A stretch of DNA of 38,683 bases from Nocardiopsis trehalosi NBRC 14201 (lineage in GTDB: Bacteria > Actinomycetota > Actinomycetes > Streptosporangiales > Streptosporangiaceae), in assembly GCF_001552555.1 (NCBI RefSeq), contig NZ_BCRK01000038.1, forward strand, positions 1 to 38,683, given 5' to 3'. The notes beneath the pieces were generated by a model. That model searched no databases. It was not told where the DNA came from and was given only the letters and a program-made list of their open reading frames with translations. A program made the position numbers and the translations under genes. How positions within the stretch are numbered: position 1 is the stretch's first letter; each line of letters starts with the position of its first letter. Shown piece by piece: positions 7,269-14,258 of this stretch.

Positions 7269-7396
7269 GGTAACGGGGCCGACGATCGGCGGAGGGTGCC
7301 TCCGGCAACGGGCGGCGGCGGGCCGCCCACGCGGTGCGGAACCGACGTGGCCGGCGGTCGGCGGCGGCTCCGGGGGCGGTTCCGCCGGGCACCGCC

Positions 7397-7939
7397 TCAC
7401 ACCGGGCGGAGCGGGGTGTGAAGCCCCTCGGGCCGTTCGATCCGGACGAGGTCGCCGGCGCGCACCACGCCGCCCGCCCGGACCACCCCCATGACACCCG
7501 CCTTGCGCACCACGGCGCCGTCGGCGTCGCGGTCGAGCACGGCGGCGAGCAGGCCGCGCGCGAACCCGTCGATCTGCAGGCAGGGGTTGCGCAGCCCCGT
7601 CACCTCCACGACCGCGGTGCCACCCAGGCGCAGCAGGGCGCCGGTCGGCAGGCCGAGCAGGTCGACCCCGCGGGTCGTGACGTTCTCCCCCAGGTCGCCC
7701 GGCCCGACCGTGAAGCCGGCGGCGGCCAGTTCATCGTGCAGTTCGGCGTGGATGAGGTGCACCTGCCGCAGGTTGGGCTGGTCGGGGTCGCGCGCCACGC
7801 GGGAGCGGTGCCGCACCGTCACCCCCAGGTGGGCGTCGCCGTCGACGCCGAGCCCGGTCAGCAGCCGTATCCCGGGTTCGACCGCCTTGCCGAAGTCGTG
7901 GGTGCCGCTCCTGGCCACCGCGGTGACGACCGCCGCCAT
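7397..7939 (-). CDS. MOSC-domain protein
   Basis: 180 residues, a stand-alone MOSC domain (molybdenum cofactor sulfurase C-terminal type). Visible family marks are the GVDGDAHLG strand near residue 31, GDLGENVTTRG around 82-91, and the conserved cysteine C120 in GLRNPCLQID. MOSC proteins bind or transfer sulfur-bearing Moco ligands or act as small-molecule sulfur carriers in the cytosol; the partner enzyme is not in the window. GGAAGG precedes the ATG. The large membrane-protein gene lies 67 bp upstream on the same strand, so co-transcription is possible but no functional tie is evident. Confidence 0.9.
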   Translation of the reverse strand: MAAVVTAVARSGTHDFGKAVEPGIRLLTGLGVDGDAHLGVTVRHRSRVARDPDQPNLRQVHLIHAELHDELAAAGFTVGPGDLGENVTTRGVDLLGLPTGALLRLGGTAVVEVTGLRNPCLQIDGFARGLLAAVLDRDADGAVVRKAGVMGVVRAGGVVRAGDLVRIERPEGLHTPLRPV

Positions 7940-8006
7940 GGACCCCGCCCTTCCTCGTACCGCCCTGCCCGTGCCCGGCCATCGTAGGCGGCGGCCCGGC
8001 GCCCGC

Positions 8007-10394
8007 TCAGATCGCCTTCCACCGCTGCAGCAGGTGGAAGGCGCCCCACCCGGGCAGCACCGGCAGCCAGAACGTGAACAGGCGGTAGAGCAGGACCGCG
8101 GGCAGGCCCACGGCGGCGGGGACGCCCGCCACGGCGGTCAGCCCGCCGAGGAGCGCCGCCTCCACCGCGCCGATCCCGCCGGGGGTGGGCGCGGCCGAGC
8201 CGATCGCGTTGCCGGCCAGGAAGACCACCGCCACCGCCGCCAGGCCCGCGCTGCCGCCGAACGCCTCGATGCAGAAGTACAGGCACATCACGAACCCGGC
8301 CGTCAGCAGCAGGGTGCCGCCGACGCCCATGGCGAGGCGGCGGGGGTGCTGGAGCAGGTCGAGCATCTGCGGGACCGTGCCCTGGAAGTAGGGCCGCACC
8401 CGGTCGGTCACCGCGTGCCGCAGCCGGGGGTGGAGCACGACGACCGCGATCGCCACCGAAAGCAGCGCGGTCACGGCGACGAAGGTGTTCGACGGCGAGA
8501 AGTCCGCCAGGTAGGCGGTCCCGGTCAGGTAGGCGCAGACCAGCAGCAGCGGCAGGTGCGTGATCAGGCCGACCACCTGCGACAGGCCCACCGCGGAGAT
8601 CGCCACACCGGGGCTGGCGCCCATGCGCGTGACGAAGCGGGTGTTGATCGCCAGCGACCCGAGCCCGGCGGGGGCGGCGATGCGGATGTAGGAGCCGGCG
8701 TACTGCACGAGGATCGTCTTCCCCAGGTCGAGCCGGATCGGTACGAACCCCATCAGCGCCAGGGCCGCGGCCAGCATGCACACCAGCGACGCGGCGAACG
8801 CGGCCGAGGCCCAGCCCAGGTCGGCCTCCGCGATGGTGCTGAAGTCGACCCCGGTGAGCTGGTACGCCAGCGCGACCCCGACGGCGGTGGCCGCCACGAC
8901 GCTGACCACCGTCCGGGGCCGCATGCGCTCCAGCCGGGCGGGGCGGGCCGGCGCCTCGGGGGCGATCTCGGTGATGCGGGAGCGCAGGCCGCCGAGGACG
9001 TCGCCGTCGTGGGCCCGCAGCCGCCGGCGCAGGCCGAACGGCATGCCGGCCTTCTGCAGGAAGGGCAGGACCCCGGCGACCGTCTCCACCCCCAGGACCC
9101 GCACAGCGGAGTCGACCGCGCGCCGCTCCCCGACGCGCAGCGCGAGGACCGCCAGGAGCGACGCCTGGTCCAGCGACGCCTTGAGCGCGACCGCGGCCAC
9201 CCCGCCGCCGGACAGGCCGGCGAACGCCACCCGCCCGCACAGCCGCCAGCCGACGGTGTCGCCGTTGAGGTTGCCGTGCACGATGCGGTGGCGGTGCAGC
9301 AGGGCCAGCTCCGCCCAGACGCCGTCGAGGGCGGCGTCGGTGAGGTCGTCGTCGGCGGTGTCGTCGAGCAGGGTGAGGCGCACGTGCTCCAGGACGAGGG
9401 CGACCGTGCCGAGGCCGAGTTCGCCGATCGCCACCACGCGCGGGGCGGCCGCCCCGGCGGAGCGGGCGGCGAACGCCATCAGCGCCGCGTGCTCCAGGCG
9501 GCGGTGCAGGCCGAGCAGGATGGGCGGGGCGACCGGGTCGCGCAGCAGGAGTACGCCCAGGAGCCGCTTCCACAGGCCGCGGGTGTCGTCGGCCCGCATC
9601 AGGACGACGTCGAGGCGGCGGTCCACGGTGAGGACGGCGAAGCGCTGGTTGCCCTCGGAGTCGGTGCCGTCGGGGGTGAGGGAGAGCGGGTCGAGGCCGA
9701 ACCGGCGCAGCTCGCGCACGAGCCGGTCGGTTGCGGGGACCGGGCGGGCCAACCCCACGGCGTACCCGGCGAGGGAGGCGCACGTCCAGCCGACGACCAC
9801 GGTCAGCAGCAGCGACAGCGGGGTGGTCACCCCGGCGAGGACCGCCGCCGCCGACGTCAGGGCCACCCCGGCCCACATCGCGGCGCGCACGCGCGCGAGG
9901 TGGCCCAGCGGCCCGCCGAGGTAGGCGACGGCGGCGGCGAGGTAGGCGTGCAGCGGGTTGGTGAAGACGCTGTGCGCCTCGGAGGCGGCGAGCACCGCCG
10001 GGGGGCCGCCGGGGCCCGATACCGCGACCACGGCGGCGTTGACGGCCCCGGTCAGCGCGTAGGCGGCCGCCCCCGCCACCAAGGCGCGGGTGATCTGCCG
10101 GAACTCGCCGCGCAGCAGCCGTTCGACCGCCGTGACGCCGATGAGCACCATCACGGTGATGTTGGCGACGCCGGCCACGAGCACCAGCAGCGACTCGGGC
10201 AGCAGCGCGCGCAGCTCCTCCGGGGCGCCGGGCTCGGTCTCGCCGGAGGCGACCCGCACGATCAGCAGCACTCCGACGACGGCGAGCACCCCGACGACGC
10301 CGAGCAGCAGGTCGAGCGGTCGGCGCGCCGTCGGACGGATCTCCTCCAGCACGCGGTGCCCGGCGGGGGACGAACCGGATTCTCCAGATTTCAC
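8007..10394 (-). CDS. flippase-like (LPG synthase TM/YbhN-type) membrane protein with kinase-like region
   Basis: 795 residues from the chosen GTG. In order: an N-terminal membrane block of about six helices (to about residue 210); a soluble region (about 220-460) with HRHRIVHGNLNGDTV, reminiscent of the catalytic loop of aminoglycoside/lipid kinases but with Asn where the catalytic Asp is expected; and a C-terminal lysylphosphatidylglycerol-synthase TM (UPF0104) domain of about eight helices, ending SAAPTPGGIGAVEAALLGG, a hallmark of that family. No aminoacyltransferase domain follows, so it is not a full MprF. It may flip a lipid or polyprenyl intermediate. The start is uncertain: the frame stays open to 10562, but residues before the GTG look non-coding. 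Confidence 0.8.
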   Translation of the reverse strand: MKSGESGSSPAGHRVLEEIRPTARRPLDLLLGVVGVLAVVGVLLIVRVASGETEPGAPEELRALLPESLLVLVAGVANITVMVLIGVTAVERLLRGEFRQITRALVAGAAAYALTGAVNAAVVAVSGPGGPPAVLAASEAHSVFTNPLHAYLAAAVAYLGGPLGHLARVRAAMWAGVALTSAAAVLAGVTTPLSLLLTVVVGWTCASLAGYAVGLARPVPATDRLVRELRRFGLDPLSLTPDGTDSEGNQRFAVLTVDRRLDVVLMRADDTRGLWKRLLGVLLLRDPVAPPILLGLHRRLEHAALMAFAARSAGAAAPRVVAIGELGLGTVALVLEHVRLTLLDDTADDDLTDAALDGVWAELALLHRHRIVHGNLNGDTVGWRLCGRVAFAGLSGGGVAAVALKASLDQASLLAVLALRVGERRAVDSAVRVLGVETVAGVLPFLQKAGMPFGLRRRLRAHDGDVLGGLRSRITEIAPEAPARPARLERMRPRTVVSVVAATAVGVALAYQLTGVDFSTIAEADLGWASAAFAASLVCMLAAALALMGFVPIRLDLGKTILVQYAGSYIRIAAPAGLGSLAINTRFVTRMGASPGVAISAVGLSQVVGLITHLPLLLVCAYLTGTAYLADFSPSNTFVAVTALLSVAIAVVVLHPRLRHAVTDRVRPYFQGTVPQMLDLLQHPRRLAMGVGGTLLLTAGFVMCLYFCIEAFGGSAGLAAVAVVFLAGNAIGSAAPTPGGIGAVEAALLGGLTAVAGVPAAVGLPAVLLYRLFTFWLPVLPGWGAFHLLQRWKAI

Positions 10395-11028
10395 GCTCCA
10401 AGACTGCCCGAGGTCCCGCCCCGCAGACACCAGCCCCCCGAACGGCGTGTCCCCCACCCCGCCCACCTCCCCGGTGACCGCCCCGGCGACCGCGCGCTCG
10501 GCCCGGCGGTCGCCCGCACGCCGCGTCCACACCTTCGCCCGGTGGCGCCTCCTCGGGCGCAATCGGTGGCCCCCTCCGGGTCCGCCCCGGGATGAGGGAA
10601 CGCACGTGGCGTCCGGGGGTCCGGAGGCGCTGAGGGGCGGTGGGTCTTCGAGGGAGACGAGGAGGCGGCGTTCTCGGTGGAGAGCGTCCCGCCGGGGGCG
10701 TCATGGCGCAGCGGCCGCAGCGGCATCACGCCACGGGCCGGTTCCGGCCACCCCACTGGAGTAGCGCTCTGCCCGGATGCCGGCGGGCGGATGCGGAGGG
10801 GATGGGATCGGGGCCGGGGCTCCCGGGATCGGAGGCCGCCGCAGGCCCGGTGTCGGGCGCGCGGGGCCCGCCGACACCTGGGCGGCGGCCACGCGAAGGC
10901 CGGCGGCGTGCGGCGACCGAGCAAGGCGGACACGGAGGGTGACCGGGATCACGGGAGCGATCGCGGTCCGTTACCGGGACGTCATAGGGCGGTGACGGGG
11001 GGCAACCTTCGGCGGGCACCGTGAGGGC
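10395..11028. other. 634-bp divergent intergenic region with a long hairpin
   Basis: No convincing gene on either strand; open frames here are Arg/Gly/Pro-rich and lack ribosome sites. The one notable structure is the hairpin at 10834-10890, odd because the flanking genes are divergent and neither needs a terminator here. Confidence 0.55.
10834..10890. other. long imperfect hairpin in divergent region
   Basis: Arms pair as 7 bp (10834-10840 with 10884-10890), 4 bp (10845-10848 with 10880-10883) and 8 bp (GGTGTCGG with CCGACACC), with a 4-nt internal loop, one bulged T and a 14-nt loop: 19 pairs in all. It could be the end of an unannotated small RNA or a structured leader of the gene at 11029. 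Confidence 0.45.
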
Positions 11029-11544
11029 ATGGACGGACACACGGAGGGCTACGTGTCGGACGGTCACGAGGAGCGAGGCGGATTCTTCGGACGGGAGGTC
11101 CTGGAGATCGGGACGCTGCTGCTGGCGGCGGGGGCCGCACACCTGCTGGTGGTGGCCGTCGGCCACAACGAGGCCGGCGGTCCCGCTCTCGTGGTGGCGG
11201 GGGCGATGCTGGTCGTCGCGTCCTCGGCGCACCGGTGGTGGCGCCACCACCGCGCCGGCCGGCCGAGGCCGACGACACCGGCACCGGCCGGCGCGGCGGT
11301 CGGCACGCCGGCCGACGCGTCGGCCCACGGAACGGCCGAGCAGTCGCCCACGCCAACGGACGGGGGGCCGCCGACGCCACCGAACGGGGTGATGCCGGAG
11401 GCGGCGACCAACGGGGCCACGCCGATGCCGAGGCCGATGACCGACGGGACCACTCAGCCGCCGAGGACGACGGCCGGAGCCGAGGCTGCGGCCGCAGCGC
11501 CCAGCCCCGCCGGGAGAACCCGGGCACCGAGCCCGCAGAGGTGA
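11029..11544 (+). CDS. hypothetical membrane protein with Pro/Thr-rich tail
   Basis: 171 residues, not recognised. After a polar start there are two hydrophobic helices (about residues 28-43 and 50-66) and then HRWWRHHR, which should place the rest in the cytoplasm by the positive-inside rule. From about residue 78 the protein is low-complexity Pro/Thr/Ala/Gly. The ATG has a GTGAGG about 4 nt upstream. A bidirectional hairpin terminator 60 nt downstream supports a real transcript. No function is proposed. Confidence 0.55.
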   Translation: MDGHTEGYVSDGHEERGGFFGREVLEIGTLLLAAGAAHLLVVAVGHNEAGGPALVVAGAMLVVASSAHRWWRHHRAGRPRPTTPAPAGAAVGTPADASAHGTAEQSPTPTDGGPPTPPNGVMPEAATNGATPMPRPMTDGTTQPPRTTAGAEAAAAAPSPAGRTRAPSPQR

Positions 11545-11606
11545 CCGGGAACGCGGGAGCGCCCCCTACGGCGCCGAGTCCCACCGGGCACCGGCGCACC
11601 GGCGGT

Positions 11607-11642
11607 GGCCGGGCCGTCCGGGGACGCCGAGACGGCCCGGCC
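11607..11642. terminator. bidirectional terminator hairpin, 12-bp stem
   Basis: GGCCGGGCCGTC (11607-11618) pairs exactly with GACGGCCCGGCC (11631-11642) around a 12-nt loop, between convergent genes ending at 11544 and 11667. Confidence 0.7.
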
Positions 11643-11666
11643 GGCCGGAGCGGGCGCCGGGCGGGA

Positions 11667-11879
11667 TCAGCTCTTGGACGGTCGGGCGGGTGGGGGTGCC
11701 GTCGCGGCGGACGTGCCCTCGCCGGACGCGCCTTCGGCCTCGGCGAGGCGGGCGCGGAGCCGGTCGCGGATCTCCTCCGGGGTGTAGGCGCGCCGCCGCC
11801 GTTCGGCGCGGGCGACCACCACCCCCGTCGCGACGACCCCCGCGAACCCGGCCAGACCGATTACCTTCCACCAACGCAT
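11667..11879 (-). CDS. small single-helix membrane protein
   Basis: 70 residues. The N-terminus MRWWKVIGLAGFAGVVATGV is one transmembrane helix followed by ARAERRRRAYTPEEIRDRLR, a basic amphipathic segment, then a Ser/Ala/Pro tail. Proteins of this shape, starting MRWWK and carrying RRRRAYTP, are common conserved hypotheticals in actinomycetes (recollection, function unknown). It is divergent from the papain-like gene across only 17 bp, and its -10 (TAGCCT) is 6 nt before the ATG. Confidence 0.8.
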   Translation of the reverse strand: MRWWKVIGLAGFAGVVATGVVVARAERRRRAYTPEEIRDRLRARLAEAEGASGEGTSAATAPPPARPSKS

Positions 11880-11884
11880 GTGCC

Positions 11885-11891
11885 TAGGCTA
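11885..11891. promoter_or_regulatory. overlapping divergent -10 elements
   Basis: Plus strand TAGGCT (11885-11890) is 6 nt before the GTG at 11897. Minus strand TAGCCT (11886-11891) is 6 nt before the ATG at 11879. The two hexamers overlap by five bases inside CCTAGGCTA, so both mRNAs look leaderless and the promoters should exclude each other. Confidence 0.55.
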
Positions 11892-11896
11892 CTGGG

Positions 11897-12544
11897 GTGA
11901 CCGAAAAGCGCATCAGCCTCGACGAGGCGCTCGACCTCACCCGGACGGGCGACATCTGGGTCTTCCGCGGCCGCTCGGTGCCGGACCGCGCCATCCAAGT
12001 GACGACGAACAGCCCGGTCAACCACGTCGGCATGTCCGTCGTCATCGAGGACCTGCCGCCCTTGATGTGGCACGCCGAACTGGGCCGCTCCCTGCGCGAC
12101 ATGTGGTCGGGCAACCACCACCGCGGCGTGCAGCTCCACGACCTCCGCGACGCCGTCACCGTGTGGGCGGAGCGCTACGGGCAGCGGGGGTGGCTCCGCC
12201 AGCTCGACACGGAGGTCACGCGCGAGGCCGAGGACGCGGTGCTGCGGACGATCGCGCGGCTCGACGGCACCCCGTTCCCGTCGACCGCCCAGCTCGCTGG
12301 CCGCTGGCTGCGCGGGCGGTCCCCGCTCCCCCGGCGCCGCCGCACCGGCGGCGGGCTGGAGTCGGCGTACTGCGCCGAGGTCGTAGCCCTGACCTACGAG
12401 GCGATGGGGCTGCTGCCCACCGGCCGCCGCCCCAACTGGTACGACCCGGGCCGCTTCTGGAGCGGCGACGACCTCGACCTGCTCGGCGGCGCCCGCCTCG
12501 GCGGCGAGATCGCCGTCGACGTCCCGCGCCGCCCCGCCGGGTAA
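11897..12544 (+). CDS. permuted papain-like (NlpC/P60-superfamily) protein
   Basis: 215 residues. TGDIWVFRG near the N-terminus and NSPVNHVGMSV (His43) are the permuted order of the YiiX/NlpC-P60 fold. The candidate nucleophile is Cys159 in ESAYCAEVVALTYEAMG. In permuted members the His block precedes the Cys block, as here. Such proteins are thiol hydrolases or acyltransferases acting on amides or lipids (superfamily knowledge). There is no signal peptide, so it is probably cytosolic. The GTG start is chosen for the 6-nt spacing to TAGGCT; the gene is divergent from the small membrane protein. The substrate is unknown. Confidence 0.75.
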   Translation: MTEKRISLDEALDLTRTGDIWVFRGRSVPDRAIQVTTNSPVNHVGMSVVIEDLPPLMWHAELGRSLRDMWSGNHHRGVQLHDLRDAVTVWAERYGQRGWLRQLDTEVTREAEDAVLRTIARLDGTPFPSTAQLAGRWLRGRSPLPRRRRTGGGLESAYCAEVVALTYEAMGLLPTGRRPNWYDPGRFWSGDDLDLLGGARLGGEIAVDVPRRPAG

Positions 12545-12888
12545 GGGTCCTCAGCCGCTTCCGGATCAGCGGGCGGCCTCGCCCCTGCCGCCCCTACCGC
12601 GCCTGCTCGGCGGGCCGGCGCAGCGGGGGCCCTCAGCCGCGTTCGCCGGCCGACCCGCGAGTTCCCCCCTGGCCCGACCGGTCGGGCCGATCGGCGCCGT
12701 GAGCGTCGTTCGGGCCCCCGCTGCGCGAAGCCGCGGAGTCCGCACAGCAGGGGCGTGGCCGCGAACCCGGATCGATCTCGGAACACGACCTGGCCCCGGG
12801 GCCCGGACGCCGCCGGCGCGCCGACCGCCCACGCCGCGCGGTCGGTCGGCGTATCGCGCCCGGGCCGCGAGCCTCCGCGTCCTCGCCC
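12545..12888. repeat. convergent intergenic region with structured repeat, copy A
   Basis: 344 bp without a gene. It shares blocks with 38163-38319 in the same order: 18 bp with one mismatch (12563-12580), about 22 bp (12711-12733) and 24 bp with one mismatch (12747-12770). Within it, GCGCAGCGGGGGCCC (12618-12632) pairs exactly with 12712-12726, enclosing the perfect palindrome at 12671-12688. It may be a diverged intergenic element or a terminator module. Confidence 0.6.
12671..12688. terminator. perfect 18-bp palindrome, terminator-like
   Basis: GGCCCGACC joined to GGTCGGGCC. It lies between the convergent genes ending at 12544 and 12889, inside the larger 15-bp-arm inverted repeat. Confidence 0.55.
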
Positions 12889-13140
12889 TCAGACCCGTGC
12901 TCCGCGCCGGTTCGCCCGGCTCCGGGCGGCCGCCCAGGCCAGGAGCACCGCTCCGGCCGCGCCGACGACGAGGTCGGTCCAGATCGGCAGCCCCGCCGCG
13001 CGCAGCAGCCCGGCCACGCCGAAGCTCGTGTCCGCCAGCGCCTCCGTGGCGTACGACCCGAAGCCCTGGACGGCCAGCACCGCCCCGAGCACCCACCGCG
13101 CCCCCTGCCAGCCGTCGCCGCCCCCGCTGTTCCGCGTCAC
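12889..13140 (-). CDS. small two-helix membrane protein, target of the adjacent TetR
   Basis: 83 residues. Two hydrophobic segments, around residues 15-33 and 55-72, flank ATEALADTSFGVAGLLR; the C-terminus ARSRANRRGARV is strongly basic and should be cytoplasmic. The GTG start is chosen for GGAGG about 8 nt upstream; the reading frame continues upstream only through the operator region. It faces a TetR gene across 96 bp holding two operators, so it is the likely regulated target. The small size and basic tail resemble a DoxX- or SMR-sized accessory protein, but I do not recognise the family. Confidence 0.7.
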   Translation of the reverse strand: MTRNSGGGDGWQGARWVLGAVLAVQGFGSYATEALADTSFGVAGLLRAAGLPIWTDLVVGAAGAVLLAWAAARSRANRRGARV

Positions 13141-13174
13141 CGGTCCACCTCCGTGTCCACTGCACCGACCGTTT

Positions 13175-13190
13175 CGATGCGCTTGCATCG
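13175..13190. promoter_or_regulatory. TetR operator, site 1
   Basis: CGATGC-GCTT-GCATCG: perfect 6-bp arms. Its centre lies 32 bp (three helical turns) from that of site 2, whose sequence is its exact reverse complement. Confidence 0.75.
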
Positions 13191-13206
13191 GATCGTAGCA
13201 ACGTTT

Positions 13207-13222
13207 CGATGCAAGCGCATCG
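13207..13222. promoter_or_regulatory. TetR operator, site 2
   Basis: CGATGC-AAGC-GCATCG, immediately before the -10 TAAGCT (13225-13230) of the TetR gene. Binding here would block that promoter; site 1 should act on the divergent gene. Confidence 0.75.
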
Positions 13223-13224
13223 GA

Positions 13225-13230
13225 TAAGCT
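13225..13230 (+). promoter_or_regulatory. -10 element TAAGCT, probable leaderless promoter
   Basis: Six nucleotides (CTGGGC) separate it from the ATG at 13237 and no Shine-Dalgarno is seen. Confidence 0.55.
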
Positions 13231-13236
13231 CTGGGC

Positions 13237-13836
13237 ATGCCTCGACAGGTGGACCACGAAGGCCGGCGGCTCCGGATCGCGCGCGCGGTCTTCGACCTCG
13301 TCGCCGAGCGCGGTCTGGAGGGTGCGACCCTGCGCGACGCGGCGGCCCGCGCGGGTGTCTCCATGGGCGCCGTCCAGCGGTGCTTCTCCACCAAGGAGGA
13401 GATGATGGCCTTCGTCCTGGAGCACATGAACCAGCGCGTCACCGACCGGATCGAGGAGGGGATCGCCGCCTCCGCCGACCCCGGTTCGGCCATGACGATG
13501 CTGGAGCACACCCTCGCGGGCATCGTCCCGCTCGACGGCCCCAGCACGGCCGAGGCGCGGGTCTGGCTCGCGTTCGCCGCCCAGGCCGCCGTCGACCCGA
13601 GGTCGGCCGGGCTCCAGCGCCGCCAGTACGACCGGTTGGCCGAACTCGTCGCCCTGCTCGTGCGCACGGCCCGCGACTCCGGCGACGTGCGGAGCGACGT
13701 CGACCCCGAGCGCGAGGCGGACGCGCTGATCGCCCTCACGGACGGGTTGAACGTGCAGCTGCTCTTCGGCCGGTTCACCCCCGAGGCGGCGCGCGAGGCG
13801 CTCCGCCACCGGCTCCACGCGCTCCGCGCCGACTGA
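13237..13836 (+). CDS. TetR-family regulator
   Basis: 199 residues. The N-terminal HTH domain runs to about residue 55: RIARAVFDLVAERGLEGATL, AARAGVSMGAVQRCF and the start of helix 4 at STKEEMMAFVLEHM. The C-terminal ligand-binding helices are of the PfmR/BetI-like type, with AEARVWLAFAAQA in the dimer region. It probably represses itself and the divergent small membrane protein through two matching operators (13175-13222). The ligand is unknown. The start is supported by the -10 six nucleotides upstream. Confidence 0.92.
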   Translation: MPRQVDHEGRRLRIARAVFDLVAERGLEGATLRDAAARAGVSMGAVQRCFSTKEEMMAFVLEHMNQRVTDRIEEGIAASADPGSAMTMLEHTLAGIVPLDGPSTAEARVWLAFAAQAAVDPRSAGLQRRQYDRLAELVALLVRTARDSGDVRSDVDPEREADALIALTDGLNVQLLFGRFTPEAAREALRHRLHALRAD

Positions 13837-13846
13837 GCCGCCCCGG

Positions 13847-13863
13847 CGCGGCGGCCCGCCGCG
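13847..13863 (+). terminator. terminator-like hairpin after TetR
   Basis: CGCGGC (13847-13852) pairs with GCCGCG (13858-13863) around a 5-nt loop, 10 nt after the TetR stop. Confidence 0.45.
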
Positions 13864-14056
13864 CGCCGTGGTCCACGGCGATCGCACCGGTCAGGCTCGT
13901 CCCGGGCCGGGCGGTGCGGAGTCCGGCCGTCCGCCCCGTGCCTCCGCCAGCGAGGCCGCCCCACCGGTGGTGCCGTCATGGGGCGTCCGAGCGGTGGTGA
14001 GGGCGTCGATCGGTGGGGGCGCGTCCCTTCCGGCGGTGGCGGTGGCGGGACCGGTC

Positions 14057-14095
14057 GGCCCGGACGGCCGCCGAGGCCTCGAAGCCGTCCGGGCC
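14057..14095. terminator. hairpin with 12-bp perfect stem
   Basis: GGCCCGGACGGC (14057-14068) pairs exactly with GCCGTCCGGGCC (14084-14095). The 15-nt loop itself contains CGAGGCCTCG, another palindrome. It would insulate the kinase gene from upstream transcription. Confidence 0.55.
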
Positions 14096-14204
14096 TCTCC
14101 GAGAGCGGCGGCTGCTGGGGACATCGGGCCGGTCGCCGCCGACGCGCGCTCGGCCTCAGGGCGATGGTGGTGTGTACCGCAGTGTGTCCGCTCTCCGCTG
14201 CGCG

Positions 14205-14210
14205 TAACCT
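14205..14210 (+). promoter_or_regulatory. candidate -10 TAACCT for the sensor kinase
   Basis: It fits TAnnnT, 48 nt before the ATG, in a locally AT-richer patch. No clear -35. Confidence 0.35.
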
Positions 14211-14258
14211 CACGGGGTCGGCACGGGGCCGGACGGACGCGGGACGGGAGCGGGGCGC

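Larger units (their letters stand above)
7040..7396. other. convergent intergenic region with two strong hairpins
   Basis: 357 bp between the ends of rpmE2 and the MOSC gene. I see no gene. It contains the hairpins at 7045-7066 and 7223-7268, and a weaker one with 6-bp arms (7375-7380 and 7391-7396) directly after the MOSC gene's stop on the minus strand. Confidence 0.65.
13837..14258. other. gene-free stretch between TetR and sensor kinase
   Basis: 422 bp with no convincing gene. It carries two hairpins after the TetR gene (13847-13863 and 14057-14095) and a candidate -10 (TAACCT, 14205-14210) before the kinase. Confidence 0.6.

Noticed and set aside
10395-10562. 56-residue N-terminal extension of the flippase-like protein
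   Set aside because: Composition is like non-coding sequence and it precedes the first conserved part; the start near 10394 is still uncertain.
7491-10595. Long plus-strand open frame (about 1,000 codons)
   Set aside because: Its translation is Gln/Arg/His/Gly low-complexity, opposite a well-conserved membrane protein gene. It is an antisense artefact of high GC.
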